Shown: piece after piece, positions 40,152-49,800 of the stretch
How positions within the stretch are numbered: position 1 is the stretch's first letter
Layout: each line of letters begins with the position of its first letter
Assembly (NCBI RefSeq): GCF_004011505.1
Contig: NZ_SAUN01000001.1
Span: 9,141,501-9,205,500, forward strand
DNA: 64,000 nucleotides
Direction: 5' to 3'
Origin: Nonomuraea polychroma
Lineage (GTDB): Bacteria > Actinomycetota > Actinomycetes > Streptosporangiales > Streptosporangiaceae
The notes under the pieces: model-generated
Database searches by the model: none
Seen by the model: only the letters and a program-made list of their open reading frames with translations
Told to the model about the DNA's origin: nothing
Made by a program: the position numbers and the translations under genes

Positions 40152-43100
40152 GTGAGTCAAGTTCTCGTTGTTCCGGTGCGGGTCGACGCTTTATGTCTTG
40201 ACAAAGAGACCGAAGTCGTGCGGGGGGCAATGGATTTCAGCCGCCTGCCGTACGTGGAGCAAACAACAGGAAAAGACCATAATTCTGATACTTCATACCT
40301 AAGTGACAAACTTGTCCCGATTCCATTCCGGGACCGGACACTGCGCCTGAAGCCGGGCGTGCACCTGCATTGGACGTTGCCCGACGCGCTGACCCGGCTG
40401 GAGCAGCAAGGCGGCGTGACGCAGGTTCCGGCGGCGCCCGACCGGTGGCTGGTGACCCGGAGCCGTGACGGCGTGGTCGACGCCCAGTGGGTGGTGGAGA
40501 GCGACTTCCTGGCCCCGCCCGGCGATCGCGGAGGCGGGATCACCTACCCGGTGGAGCGGGACGTGCCATTCCGGCGGCTCGGCCGCCGGGTGCCGCTCAA
40601 CGCCTGGACGGAGAGCGCCGCCGACGACCGGCTGCCGGAGATCACGGCGATCGGCTATGGGGACGCCACGTTCGCCGCCTTCTATCCGAACTGCCACAGC
40701 GTCTTCGGCCTGCACGATCCCTCTCACTCGGGGACTCCGCCGCGTGGCGTCGCCTACGACGTCGTTGGCTGGTACGCCGACCGGGCCAAGGACGCCCTCG
40801 CACGAGCCGACGCGGGAGGGGCGGAACGGTCCGTGTGCTACGCGCGGGTGGTCTTCGAGCCGGAGAGCGATGCCGAGAGGCGGCCTGCCGCGGATGGGGA
40901 GTCCGGGGTCTTCGTGGGCAGTACCGCGACCGAGGCGCTGGCGGCCCACCTGGGGACCGTGCTCGGCGGACACGAGCCCGACGAGGTGGAGAACCTCCTG
41001 GAGGCCCTTGCGTTCGCCGACCGCTTGGAGGCGAAACCGCTGGACGTCGGCGCGAAGCTCACCGAGGCGCGCCACGCGCGGACCTTCCACCCGTTGCCCG
41101 CGGGCATGGTGTGGACCATCCAGCGCAAGGACCATCCGGACGCCACCACGGACCAGCGGCAGCGCAGGGAGCGCCGGCCTCTCCCGCACTGGCTGGGTGA
41201 CCTGCTGAACCGGCTGAACACTGCGCAGGAGACCCATGATCGGGCCGTCCGGGAACTGGCCGGCATGCGCGAGCGGCTGTTCGCCGACTGGCACAGGTAC
41301 CAGCACTGCGCCTACCCCACGACAAGCGCGACGGGCACCCGGCACGACCTCCCCGAACCAGATGAGGTCCGGCAGTACTTGGAACGCAGCATCGTCCGGG
41401 TCGACGAGGCGATCGCACTGGCGGGCGAGGACGGCCTGCGGCAGGTGAAAGCCCGGGTGGAGAAGGCGCTCACGAATTACAACGCCCAGAACGCGCAGGA
41501 GATCGCCGCCGAGCTGGTCCTCGAGAGCCTCGCCGCCCCGCAGTACTACGAGCCCGGCGAACCCGTCGTGCTCCTCACCGGGGACATCGCGACGCCCTCC
41601 CACAGGTACGGGCGGGACGACACCGCGGCGTCCGGCAAGCCGCAGGCCCGCCAAGTGGTCGATGTCCCGGAGCCGATCGAACCGGCCGTGCTCCGCGAGC
41701 GAGTAGCGGCGCTCGGTGTCGGCGGCCACGTCTGGCGGCGAGCGCCATGGCATCCGCTGCTGGCGCAGTGGGAGGTCGAGTTCTTTCCCACGGGACCGGG
41801 CGGCAATCTCCAACCGGCCGACCGCAACTACGACGCCACGTACATCACCGGCAACTACACCCTGGTCGCCGACGACGTGGAGCTGCGGCCACGGCCGGAC
41901 ACCGGCGTCGGCGTCAAGGGCGCCAACGTCTACGCCGGCACCAGCGTGGTGACCTCCGCCACGCGTCCGATCCTCTCCGCAAGGCTCCTGAGCTACCTGG
42001 CCGGGCACATCCTGGAGCCGTACGCCGAGGCGACCAACCAGGAGATGGACGCCGAGCGGTTCCGCCAGGACCCCGGCCCGGTCCTTCGCTGGTACGGCGA
42101 GAACGGGACCGACCAGCGCCTGCGGACGATCGTCAAGATCTGCCGTCACCTGCGCGAGCACGAGCACGGCAACCTCGCCCAGGCCCTGACCGGCCTGAAC
42201 GACGCGCTCGTCATGCGCCGTCTGGGCCGCCAGCTCCCTATCGGCGATCCGCTCGGCTTTCCCGATCACCAGGAGTTCGCCGGCAGGGTCGCGCGGGCGG
42301 TGGGCCCCGAGACCCGGTACACGCCGCAGCCCCATCACGACTTCCACCCGGTCAGGGCCGGCACGCTGCTGCTCAGGCGGCTGCGCCTGATCGACAACTT
42401 CGGGATCACCCACGATGTGGACACGAGCGATCAGGTGACCACGACTCAGTTGCGCGTGCCCGGCCACCCGGGCTGGGTGGCGATGCCGCCCCGGCTCACC
42501 CAGCCGGCCCGCCTGACGTTCCGCTGGCTCGACTCCGACCACGACTCCCGGCAGGCGAACGACGTGCCGGAAACGTCGCCGGTCTGTGGCTGGATCGTTC
42601 CCGACGACATCGACACGGCCGTGGAGTTCTACGACGAGCAGGGGCGCGCGCTCGGCCAGCTGGAGGCGCGGGCGCAGCCCGGCGACCCGCGGCTCGCCCG
42701 CTGGACGGACGGCTCCCTGGCCCGGGTCGGCAACCCGCACCTGCGGTCGGTGGCGAGGAGGATGCAGGCCCTGGGACCGGACCACCTCGCCCGGCTCATT
42801 CGGTCGCTGTTCGGGGTGCTCGACGGGATCGAGCCGGAGCAGCACGGCGACCTCCTGGCCGGGCGACCGCTGACCGTGGTGCGGGCCGAACTCGACCTGC
42901 AGCTGATGGGGTTGCCCGCGATCCACCAGGACTGGAACGCCTTCCGCCGCGACCTCGGGCGACGGGGCCGCGACTCCAACCGCTTCACCCAGGTGCGTTT
43001 CCCCGTACGCATCGGCGCGCACGGCCAGCTCAACGACGGGCTCGTGGGCCTGTGGCCCGACGAATCGGCCCCGCTCTTCCTCGTGACCGAGGACCCTGGG

Positions 43101-43472
43101 TTGACCTTCTCCATCGGCATGCCGCCGCGCCGACTCACCCTGCTCGTGGACCCCAGGGCACCCGTCCACGTCACCTCCGGCATCCTGCCGACGAAGTCGA
43201 TCAGTATCCCGCCGGAGCACTACCGGCCGGTCATGGACAACCTCCGGCTGTCCTTCTTCGCCGCGCCGGTCCTGGCCGACGGCGACCGGCTGGACCTGCC
43301 CCTGCCGCAGAAGCCGGGCGAGCGGTGGTTCTGGCGGGACGGCGCCGGCACGCCAGGCCGCCCGCTCACCGAGGCGCCGGCCGACACGAGCTTTCCCGCC
43401 CTGCCCACCCTGCGGGAGGGGTGGCTGACCCGCAGACCCGTCCCCTCAGAATCCGAACGAGGTCCCGCCTGA
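40152..43472 (+). CDS. Giant operon gene A: 1106-aa protein of unknown family
   Basis: Start at GTG 40152 (MSQVLVVPVRVDALCLD); GTG 40107 adds 15 residues. There is no signal peptide or membrane segment. The N-terminal about 330 residues are beta-rich with LKPGVHLHWTLPDALTRLEQ and DRWLVTRS. A coiled-coil region follows at about 365-460 (LLNRLNTAQETHDRAVRELAGM, VRVDEAIALAGEDGLRQVKARVEKAL). The C-terminal half is again beta-rich (LLLRRLRLIDNFGITHDV, LTFSIGMPPRRLTLLVDPRAPVHVTSGILPTKSI). No catalytic motif is seen. The layout suggests a structural protein of a particle or surface assembly. The stop overlaps gene B by ATGA. I cannot name the family. Confidence 0.8.
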   Translation: MSQVLVVPVRVDALCLDKETEVVRGAMDFSRLPYVEQTTGKDHNSDTSYLSDKLVPIPFRDRTLRLKPGVHLHWTLPDALTRLEQQGGVTQVPAAPDRWLVTRSRDGVVDAQWVVESDFLAPPGDRGGGITYPVERDVPFRRLGRRVPLNAWTESAADDRLPEITAIGYGDATFAAFYPNCHSVFGLHDPSHSGTPPRGVAYDVVGWYADRAKDALARADAGGAERSVCYARVVFEPESDAERRPAADGESGVFVGSTATEALAAHLGTVLGGHEPDEVENLLEALAFADRLEAKPLDVGAKLTEARHARTFHPLPAGMVWTIQRKDHPDATTDQRQRRERRPLPHWLGDLLNRLNTAQETHDRAVRELAGMRERLFADWHRYQHCAYPTTSATGTRHDLPEPDEVRQYLERSIVRVDEAIALAGEDGLRQVKARVEKALTNYNAQNAQEIAAELVLESLAAPQYYEPGEPVVLLTGDIATPSHRYGRDDTAASGKPQARQVVDVPEPIEPAVLRERVAALGVGGHVWRRAPWHPLLAQWEVEFFPTGPGGNLQPADRNYDATYITGNYTLVADDVELRPRPDTGVGVKGANVYAGTSVVTSATRPILSARLLSYLAGHILEPYAEATNQEMDAERFRQDPGPVLRWYGENGTDQRLRTIVKICRHLREHEHGNLAQALTGLNDALVMRRLGRQLPIGDPLGFPDHQEFAGRVARAVGPETRYTPQPHHDFHPVRAGTLLLRRLRLIDNFGITHDVDTSDQVTTTQLRVPGHPGWVAMPPRLTQPARLTFRWLDSDHDSRQANDVPETSPVCGWIVPDDIDTAVEFYDEQGRALGQLEARAQPGDPRLARWTDGSLARVGNPHLRSVARRMQALGPDHLARLIRSLFGVLDGIEPEQHGDLLAGRPLTVVRAELDLQLMGLPAIHQDWNAFRRDLGRRGRDSNRFTQVRFPVRIGAHGQLNDGLVGLWPDESAPLFLVTEDPGLTFSIGMPPRRLTLLVDPRAPVHVTSGILPTKSISIPPEHYRPVMDNLRLSFFAAPVLADGDRLDLPLPQKPGERWFWRDGAGTPGRPLTEAPADTSFPALPTLREGWLTRRPVPSESERGPA

Positions 43473-43636
43473 TGGAGAAGATCACGCTCTCCTTGTCGAT
43501 ACCAGAGATCAATCTGATCCTGGAGGCGCTCGGCCGCCTGCCGTACGCCCAGGTGTACGAGCTGATCGGGAACGTGCAGGAGCAGGCCCGCGGGCAGCTC
43601 TGCTCGCACCCGGCGGTCGCGGAGGGTCTGGCATGA
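43472..43636 (+). CDS. Giant operon gene B: 54-aa conserved small protein
   Basis: MEKITLSLSIPEINLILEAL, then GRLPYAQVYELIGNVQEQARGQL is one compact strand-helix-helix unit. The pattern resembles short orphan proteins in phage and tail-like operons (NLILEALGxLPYxxVYxLIxxIQxQA), which I recall but could not check. It is overlapped by ATGA at both ends (43472 and 43633), so its synthesis is locked to genes A and C. Such a tight fit argues that it is a real component, perhaps an adaptor or assembly chaperone, rather than a spurious frame. Confidence 0.75.
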   Translation: MEKITLSLSIPEINLILEALGRLPYAQVYELIGNVQEQARGQLCSHPAVAEGLA

Positions 43637-45600
43637 GCCTGGTCCTGCACTGGCCGCTGCACACGGTCAGCCCGGAGAAGCGGGTGCTGGACTCCTCGCC
43701 TGCCCGCCTGCACGGAACGATTTACGGCGACGAGCCCGCCACCGTCCTCGATCCACGCTTCGGAAGCTGCCTGGAGTTCAACGGGACCACGGGAACGCCC
43801 ACCTACGTGCTGCTGGAGCGCACCCCGGCCCTGGGCTTCGCCGCGTACACGGTCGAGGCGTGGGTCAAGCCTCTTCCGCGTTCCGGCACGGACGCCGTCG
43901 GCCTGCTCACCGCGGACAATCTCCATGTACTGGTCAACTCTGACGGCTCGATCGAGCACCGTTTCGCCCCGCTCTCCAACGACGAGTCCGAGCACACGAG
44001 CGCGGCGGGCGTCCTGCCCGCGGGTGCCTGGCGGCACGTGGCCGTCACATATCAAGACAAGGTCGCGCGAATATACCTGGACGGCACACTGAGCGCGGAG
44101 TACACGGCGCGCGCGGACCGGGCGCCCGCGGAATCAAGCCTGATGCTGGCGACGTACCGCAACCGGTTCTTCCCCGGACGCATTGCCCATTTCCGCATTT
44201 ATAACAGTGAACTCTCTGAAGTAGAGATAAAACGGGATATGGCGGAGGACGAGGCGGCGCTGCAGGCGTACGTCGGCACCCGCCCGCTCGAGTTCGAGTT
44301 CGTCAACACCGACGAGCAGCCCGTGCTGTACGTCGAGCACGCGACGGCCGGCCAGACCATGACGCTGCGGCTGACCAACACCTCCAGGCACGGCATCGAG
44401 GCCATGCCCACGCAGGGCGAGCACCTGACGCTGCGGTTCAGGCGCGGTACGCTCGCGGCCGGGCTGCGGCCCGCCCTGGACAAGCCCGGCTGGACCATGA
44501 CCGCCGATCCGGACACCGGCGAGCTGCGCCTGCGATGGCCGGAATCAACGCCGCTGGCCTCCGGCGCGTCGCTGGAACTCCCGATCGCGGGCCTGCGCGC
44601 CGGCGGCGGACAGGGGGCGCACCTCACCCGGATCGAGCTGGCCTACCGCAAGCTCAAGTACACCGGGGAGAGCGACGAGCTCACCGGGTCCCGGACGCGC
44701 CACCTGGAGATCCTGCGGCACCCGGGACGCGACGAGGTCCCGCTGGACCTGCGGATCGCGGGCGGCGACCGGGTGCTCTCCGACGGGGCGACGCCGGCCA
44801 CCCTGCGGCTGAACCTGGCGAACGCGCTCGGCGCCGGAGGTGATCTGCAGCTCGGCGGCGCGTCCTTCACCGTCGGCTTCGTCGTACAGAACGACGGTGA
44901 GAGCCAGCCGTGGGCTCTCACCTCGGCGGCGAGCGCGCCCCAGGCCACGCTGAAGGTGGCGGCTCCGGGTTGGACCGTCGGCGACGGGAGCCTGCGAGAC
45001 GGGCGGATGCGGTGGACGATCACTCCGGCCCAGGGCACCGTGCTGCTGTCGGGCGGGTCCGTGGAGCTGGTGCTGCAGAACGTGCTCGGGCTGCCGGTGC
45101 TCGGCCATGCGCAGGTCACCGTCGAGTACGAGCACGTGCCCGGCTACGTGAACGGCGCCCTGACCGCCCGGGTGGAGCGAAGCCCACTGTTGTTCACCGC
45201 GCACACAGCGCAGCTGACCGGCCTGCGCGTCGGCGCGATCCGAGACGCGGCGACGTGGGACCACGCCCTGGCCACCGTCAGCCGCGATGGATATCACATG
45301 CAGCTGCGGCGGGACACCGGCTCCGGCGGCGGCAGCATCGTCTTCCTGGAACTGTTCCAGGACAGGACCGAGGGCGACGAACTCACGTTCCCGAACATCC
45401 GCTTCCATCACACGGAGAAGTTCTGGCATCGGATCGAGGCCAGGAAAACCGGGTTCTTCCTCAAGGACGGCAACGAGACGCAGGACGTACTGGTCGATCT
45501 GCACGCGGCGACGGCGGTACTCACCGGGCTGCAGATCGGCGGGGTGACGATCGGTGAAAAGGAACTGCAGGCACTCAAACGGCTCGCCGCCGACGGATGA
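43633..45600 (+). CDS. Giant operon gene C: LamG-fold protein
   Basis: 655 aa without signal peptide. Residues 1-205 are a LamG/concanavalin-like jelly roll (LVLHWPLHTVSPEKRVLDSS, YTVEAWVKPLPRSG, AGAWRHVAVTYQDKVARIYLDG, RIAHFRIYNSELSEVEIKRDM). Residues 215-520 contain two similar beta-sandwich-like stretches (GQTMTLRLTNTSRHGIEAMP and ATLRLNLANALGAGGDL). The last about 130 residues (GYHMQLRRDTGSGGGSIVFLELFQD) are a further beta domain. LamG domains bind glycans or proteins, so this may be the recognition or adhesion component. It overlaps gene B by 4 nt, and gene D follows after 9 nt. Confidence 0.8.
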   Translation: MSLVLHWPLHTVSPEKRVLDSSPARLHGTIYGDEPATVLDPRFGSCLEFNGTTGTPTYVLLERTPALGFAAYTVEAWVKPLPRSGTDAVGLLTADNLHVLVNSDGSIEHRFAPLSNDESEHTSAAGVLPAGAWRHVAVTYQDKVARIYLDGTLSAEYTARADRAPAESSLMLATYRNRFFPGRIAHFRIYNSELSEVEIKRDMAEDEAALQAYVGTRPLEFEFVNTDEQPVLYVEHATAGQTMTLRLTNTSRHGIEAMPTQGEHLTLRFRRGTLAAGLRPALDKPGWTMTADPDTGELRLRWPESTPLASGASLELPIAGLRAGGGQGAHLTRIELAYRKLKYTGESDELTGSRTRHLEILRHPGRDEVPLDLRIAGGDRVLSDGATPATLRLNLANALGAGGDLQLGGASFTVGFVVQNDGESQPWALTSAASAPQATLKVAAPGWTVGDGSLRDGRMRWTITPAQGTVLLSGGSVELVLQNVLGLPVLGHAQVTVEYEHVPGYVNGALTARVERSPLLFTAHTAQLTGLRVGAIRDAATWDHALATVSRDGYHMQLRRDTGSGGGSIVFLELFQDRTEGDELTFPNIRFHHTEKFWHRIEARKTGFFLKDGNETQDVLVDLHAATAVLTGLQIGGVTIGEKELQALKRLAADG

Positions 45601-45609
45601 GGTGACCAG

Positions 45610-46890
45610 ATGCCCAAGACGCGGAAGCGCAAGCGGGACGATGACGATGACGATTTGGATTTCGGCCTCCTCACGGACAGGACCACCCCAGAGGAACTGG
45701 AGCAGCCCCGCAAGAAGATGCGCGTCTACCGGGCCAAGCAGAAAGCCGATGCGGCGGACCGGTCGCGGCGGGACGCCGAGGCCTTGCGCGCCAGACTCGC
45801 GGCCATTCCGGTGCCGGTGCCGCCGGGCGGCGGGCGCGGCGACGGCAACTTCTACCTCGCCTTCGTCAAGGTCGGACAGGGCGACTGCACAGTGATGACC
45901 ACGCCGGGGGGCAAGGTTGTCCTCATCGACTGCGGCACCCTCGCCGCCGACCGCGAGAGCGACGAGGCGTACGTCAAGAGGGTCAAGGGGATACTCACCG
46001 ACCGCATGTTCCTCGGCAACACCACCAAGCTCGACATCCTCATCCTGACCCACCCCGACAGGGACCACTTCAACCAGCTCAAGCGGGTCGTGCCGAACAA
46101 CGTGGAAGCGCACACGGTGTACCACAGCCTGAAGTTCGACAAATACCATCGCGCCCAGGCTTGGGTCAGGCGCACTGTTATCCGCGAGTCGCTGATCAAG
46201 CGGGTGGATCTGGGTCCCGACAAGTCGGGCAAGCACAAGGCGCTGCTGGCCGGGGTAGCGATCCCGAAGGCCGACGCGACGAACAAGATCGAACGGCTCG
46301 ACACCGATGGCGGGCTCACCGTTGTCGCGGAGAACGACTGCACGGTGACCCTGGTGGCGGCGGGCGTCGATAACGATTTCGCGGAAACAGAAGGAGAGAT
46401 CGCCAACGAGCTGCAAACGAACGCGGCGTCCATCGTCACCCTCGTGGAGGTGCACGGCAAGAAGATCCTGCTGTGCGGCGACGCGACGTTCGACACCGAG
46501 GACTACATGATCGGCAGCGGCATGAAAAACCGCATAAGCGGGGTGGACTACATCAACGCGCCCCACCACGGCAGCGTGGAAACCTCTTCGAGCCAGTCGT
46601 TCGTCGACCACGTCCGCCCCAGGGAGAGGGTCGTCGTGAGCGCTGCCTTCTTCGGAAACTCCCGGCACCACCTGCCGAGCCGGACGATCGTCCAGCGGTG
46701 GGTGGATCGCTTCGCCCGGAACGGCCGCACGGCGGACACAACGCCTCACGAGGTGTCGGTCTGGGACCTCACCGTGACGCGTTCCTTTCCCACCCCTCTC
46801 GAGATCGCGCAGCCGGTGTACTCGACCGGCTCGCATGACACGCAGTACGTCGTCATCCGCAAGCCGGCTGCGGGCGGTGGTGCCTCATGA
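45610..46890 (+). CDS. Giant operon gene D: ComEC/Rec2-type metallo-beta-lactamase-fold hydrolase
   Basis: 426 aa. The N-terminus is highly charged (KTRKRKRDDDDDDLDF) and disordered to about residue 75. The MBL fold then shows the ComEC-like GQGD motif (VKVGQGD, 86-92), the metal motif H148-P-D150-R-D152-H153, the downstream Asp in LLCGDAT, and H319-H320-G-S. All metal ligands seem to be present, so a phosphodiesterase, nuclease or other hydrolase activity is likely. There is no signal peptide or membrane channel, unlike true ComEC. It is the only enzyme in the operon and overlaps gene E by ATGA. Confidence 0.85.
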   Translation: MPKTRKRKRDDDDDDLDFGLLTDRTTPEELEQPRKKMRVYRAKQKADAADRSRRDAEALRARLAAIPVPVPPGGGRGDGNFYLAFVKVGQGDCTVMTTPGGKVVLIDCGTLAADRESDEAYVKRVKGILTDRMFLGNTTKLDILILTHPDRDHFNQLKRVVPNNVEAHTVYHSLKFDKYHRAQAWVRRTVIRESLIKRVDLGPDKSGKHKALLAGVAIPKADATNKIERLDTDGGLTVVAENDCTVTLVAAGVDNDFAETEGEIANELQTNAASIVTLVEVHGKKILLCGDATFDTEDYMIGSGMKNRISGVDYINAPHHGSVETSSSQSFVDHVRPRERVVVSAAFFGNSRHHLPSRTIVQRWVDRFARNGRTADTTPHEVSVWDLTVTRSFPTPLEIAQPVYSTGSHDTQYVVIRKPAAGGGAS

Positions 46891-49800
46891 CACTCACCCC
46901 CGCACAACTCCAGGACGCGGTATGGCTCGACGGCAATCGACTGAACCTGGCCCTGGACACCCTCGGCTCGCCTGACCTGACCGGGCGGCTCGGCGCCTTC
47001 CTGCCCACCGGCCGGCTCGTGCTGCGCGACGTGACCGCGCGCACGCTGACCGCCCAAGGCGTCACGGTGACCGGCACCGGCGAGGACGGCCCTTTCAAAG
47101 GACTCGCCGTCACGGCGGAGTTCACCGCGGGCGCGGCAGGCGTCACCGCGCAGGTGACCGCGACCGGGACCGGACCCTGGTCGTTCGTCACCGCGTTCCC
47201 GCGGCTCGCCGGCACTCTGTGGGAGGAGGCCAGATTCTCCCGCCCGGAGCTGCGCTTCGACGGCGGCGCGCCGGAGCCGACGCTCACCTTCTCCGGAACC
47301 CTGGACGTCACGACCCGGATGGCCGCGCTGGACCTGTTGTTCCACGGGGTGGAGCACCGGCTCACCGGCGACGTCACGCTCCTGCGGCAGCCCGCCGAGG
47401 TCAAGGTACCGATGACCACCGTGCCGTCCATTCTGCTGGACGGGCCGGACGCCCCCGAGCTGCGCATCGGGGCGCTGCGGCTGACCGAGCGGTGCTACGG
47501 CCTGCTCGCGCTCACCACCTTCAGGCAGGCCACCGCCGACTTCGACGTCACCGGCCGGCTGATCATGTCCGCCACCGTCCCGTTCACGGCCGGTGGGGTC
47601 ACCAAGGAGATGTATCTGTACGCCGAACTGGCCGATTGGTCCGGCGGCGTGGTGCTGCGCGGGCGGTTCGGCAGGAGCGGCGCGGTCAGCCTGTCCGACG
47701 TCCTCACCCTCACCGGTCTGCCCGAGGGCACGCTGAAGGTGCCCTTCTTCGACATCACCAAGGCGGTCGTGCTCACGGACATCTCCGCGTCCGTCACCCC
47801 GGACCGGGGCATCGGCCACTTCGCCCTGAAGGTGGAGACCGCGGAGGCGTGGCACATCAGCGACCGGTTCAAGGTCCAGGCGATCGACGTCGTGTTCCGC
47901 GTGGAGAACCCGGCCGATTCCGCCACGCGGAGGCTGAGCGGCGTGGTGAGTGGGCTGGTCGCCTTCGGCGAGCACGGCACCCTGGAGCTCGCCGCCGACT
48001 TCGGCGAGCGCGGGGTGAGCGCGACGCTGCGCGACGACGACGGTCCGCTCAAGATCGGTGAGGTCTACCACGACCTCACGGGCCAGGACGCCACCGACTT
48101 CCCCGACCTGCGGGTCACACGGTTCGAGCTGTTCGGCGCCCTGCCCCACGAGCAGCGGCCGTTCACCTTCTCGGCCGCGCTCGACCTGGAAGGAACGTGG
48201 GACGTCCTGCCGAAGGTGACGCTCACCGGCGTGGGCTTCGCGGTGAACCACGGCTCGGCCACGTCCTTCACCGCCTCGGCGACGCTCGTCGTCGCCAAGG
48301 TGCCGGTGTCGGTGAGCGCGGGCTACGCCTCGGGCACCAAGGGCTGGCATTTCACCGGCGACACCGCGCCCGACGCGCGCATCACCCTGGGCCGGTTCAT
48401 CGACGACCTCGCGCGTGACTACGCAGGCCTCACCGCGCCCGCCCCCATCAAGGAGCTGACGGTCCAGAACCTGGGCGTCGACGTCTCCACCGGCGAGGGG
48501 AGGCTCTTCCTCCAGGGCAAGACCCTGATGAAGATCGACGGTAAGGACATCGCCCTGGCGGTCGCGATCGACACGAAGGCGGTGAGCGTCCGCGGGCAGC
48601 TCACGGTCGCCGTCGAGAAAGACGAGAACCTGTCCTTCGCCGTGTACTTCGCCAGGAAGGCAGAGACGACGAGGTTCGCCGCCGTCTGCAGTCACCAGGG
48701 CACTGCGCCCACGCCGTCGGTGAAGGCGCTGGTCGGCGCGCTGTCGCCGTCGGCCGCGGCGTACATCGACGACAGCATCAAGGTCGGCCTCAAACAGGCG
48801 CTGTTCACCGCGGACCGCGGGACGTACCTGTTCGGGATCGACCTGACCGCGACCATCGACCTGGCCGGGCTCCCCGTGGTCGGGCCGAGGCTCACCGACG
48901 GGAAGCGGATCGTGGGCTTCGACCCGCTCCGGATCATCGCCGCGTCCGCGCCGATCACCAAGGATCAGGTCGATCACGTCAACGACATGCTCCCCGACGG
49001 GGCCGCCAAGCTACCGGCGCAGGATCTTTCCGCGGGCTTCACGCTGGGCGGGACACTCAAGCTGGGCCCGCTGGAGGCGCCGGTGACGCTGCCCACCACG
49101 CCCGGCGAGCAGGCGCAGCCCACCGTCAAGGAGACGCAGACCGGCGACAACGTGATCTGGCGCAAGGTGCAGGCTGACTACGGTCCGGTGCACGTGGAGC
49201 GGATCGGGGTGTCCTACCTGCGCAAGGCGGGCGAGCCCGCGCGGCTCGCCGTACTGGTCGATGCGGCGGTCAAGGCCGGTGGGCTGACGCTGTCGTGCAC
49301 CGGGCTGTCCGCCGGGCTGACGCTGGCGGAGTCGGGGGCCAAGCCCACCTTCGCCCTGCAAGGGCTGGGGCTGTCCTACACCGGCGGGCCGGCGCGGATC
49401 AGCGGGGCCTTCCTCGCGGGGAAGGTCCTTTACAAGAACGTCGAGCGCGACGCTTACAGCGGCAAGGTCGTCATCGGCGCCGGCACGTTCACGATCAGCG
49501 CCGTCGGCTCCTACATTCAGCTGGAGGAGGGCCCGTCGCTGTTCGTGCACGCTTACCTCGACTACCCGATCGGCGGCCCTCCGTTCTTCTTCGTCTGCGG
49601 ACTGGCCGCCGCCTTCGGCTACAACCGCCGGCTGATCGCGCCGCCGGTCGAGAGGGTCGCGGAGTTCCCCCTGGTGGCCGAGGCCACGGGGACCAAGCCG
49701 CCGGGCGGGCTCACCGAGGAGTTGCGGAAGCTGGAGGGGCACATCCGGGTATCGCCAGGCGACCACTTCCTGGCCTTCGGGGTCCGCTTCACCTCCTTCC

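Noticed and set aside
40299..43220. Long open frame of 973 codons on the minus strand opposite giant gene A, and similar frames opposite the other large genes
   Set aside because: In DNA this GC-rich, long antisense frames arise from third-position G/C bias; they lack ribosome sites and their translations are low-complexity Arg/Pro/Gly/Ala text.
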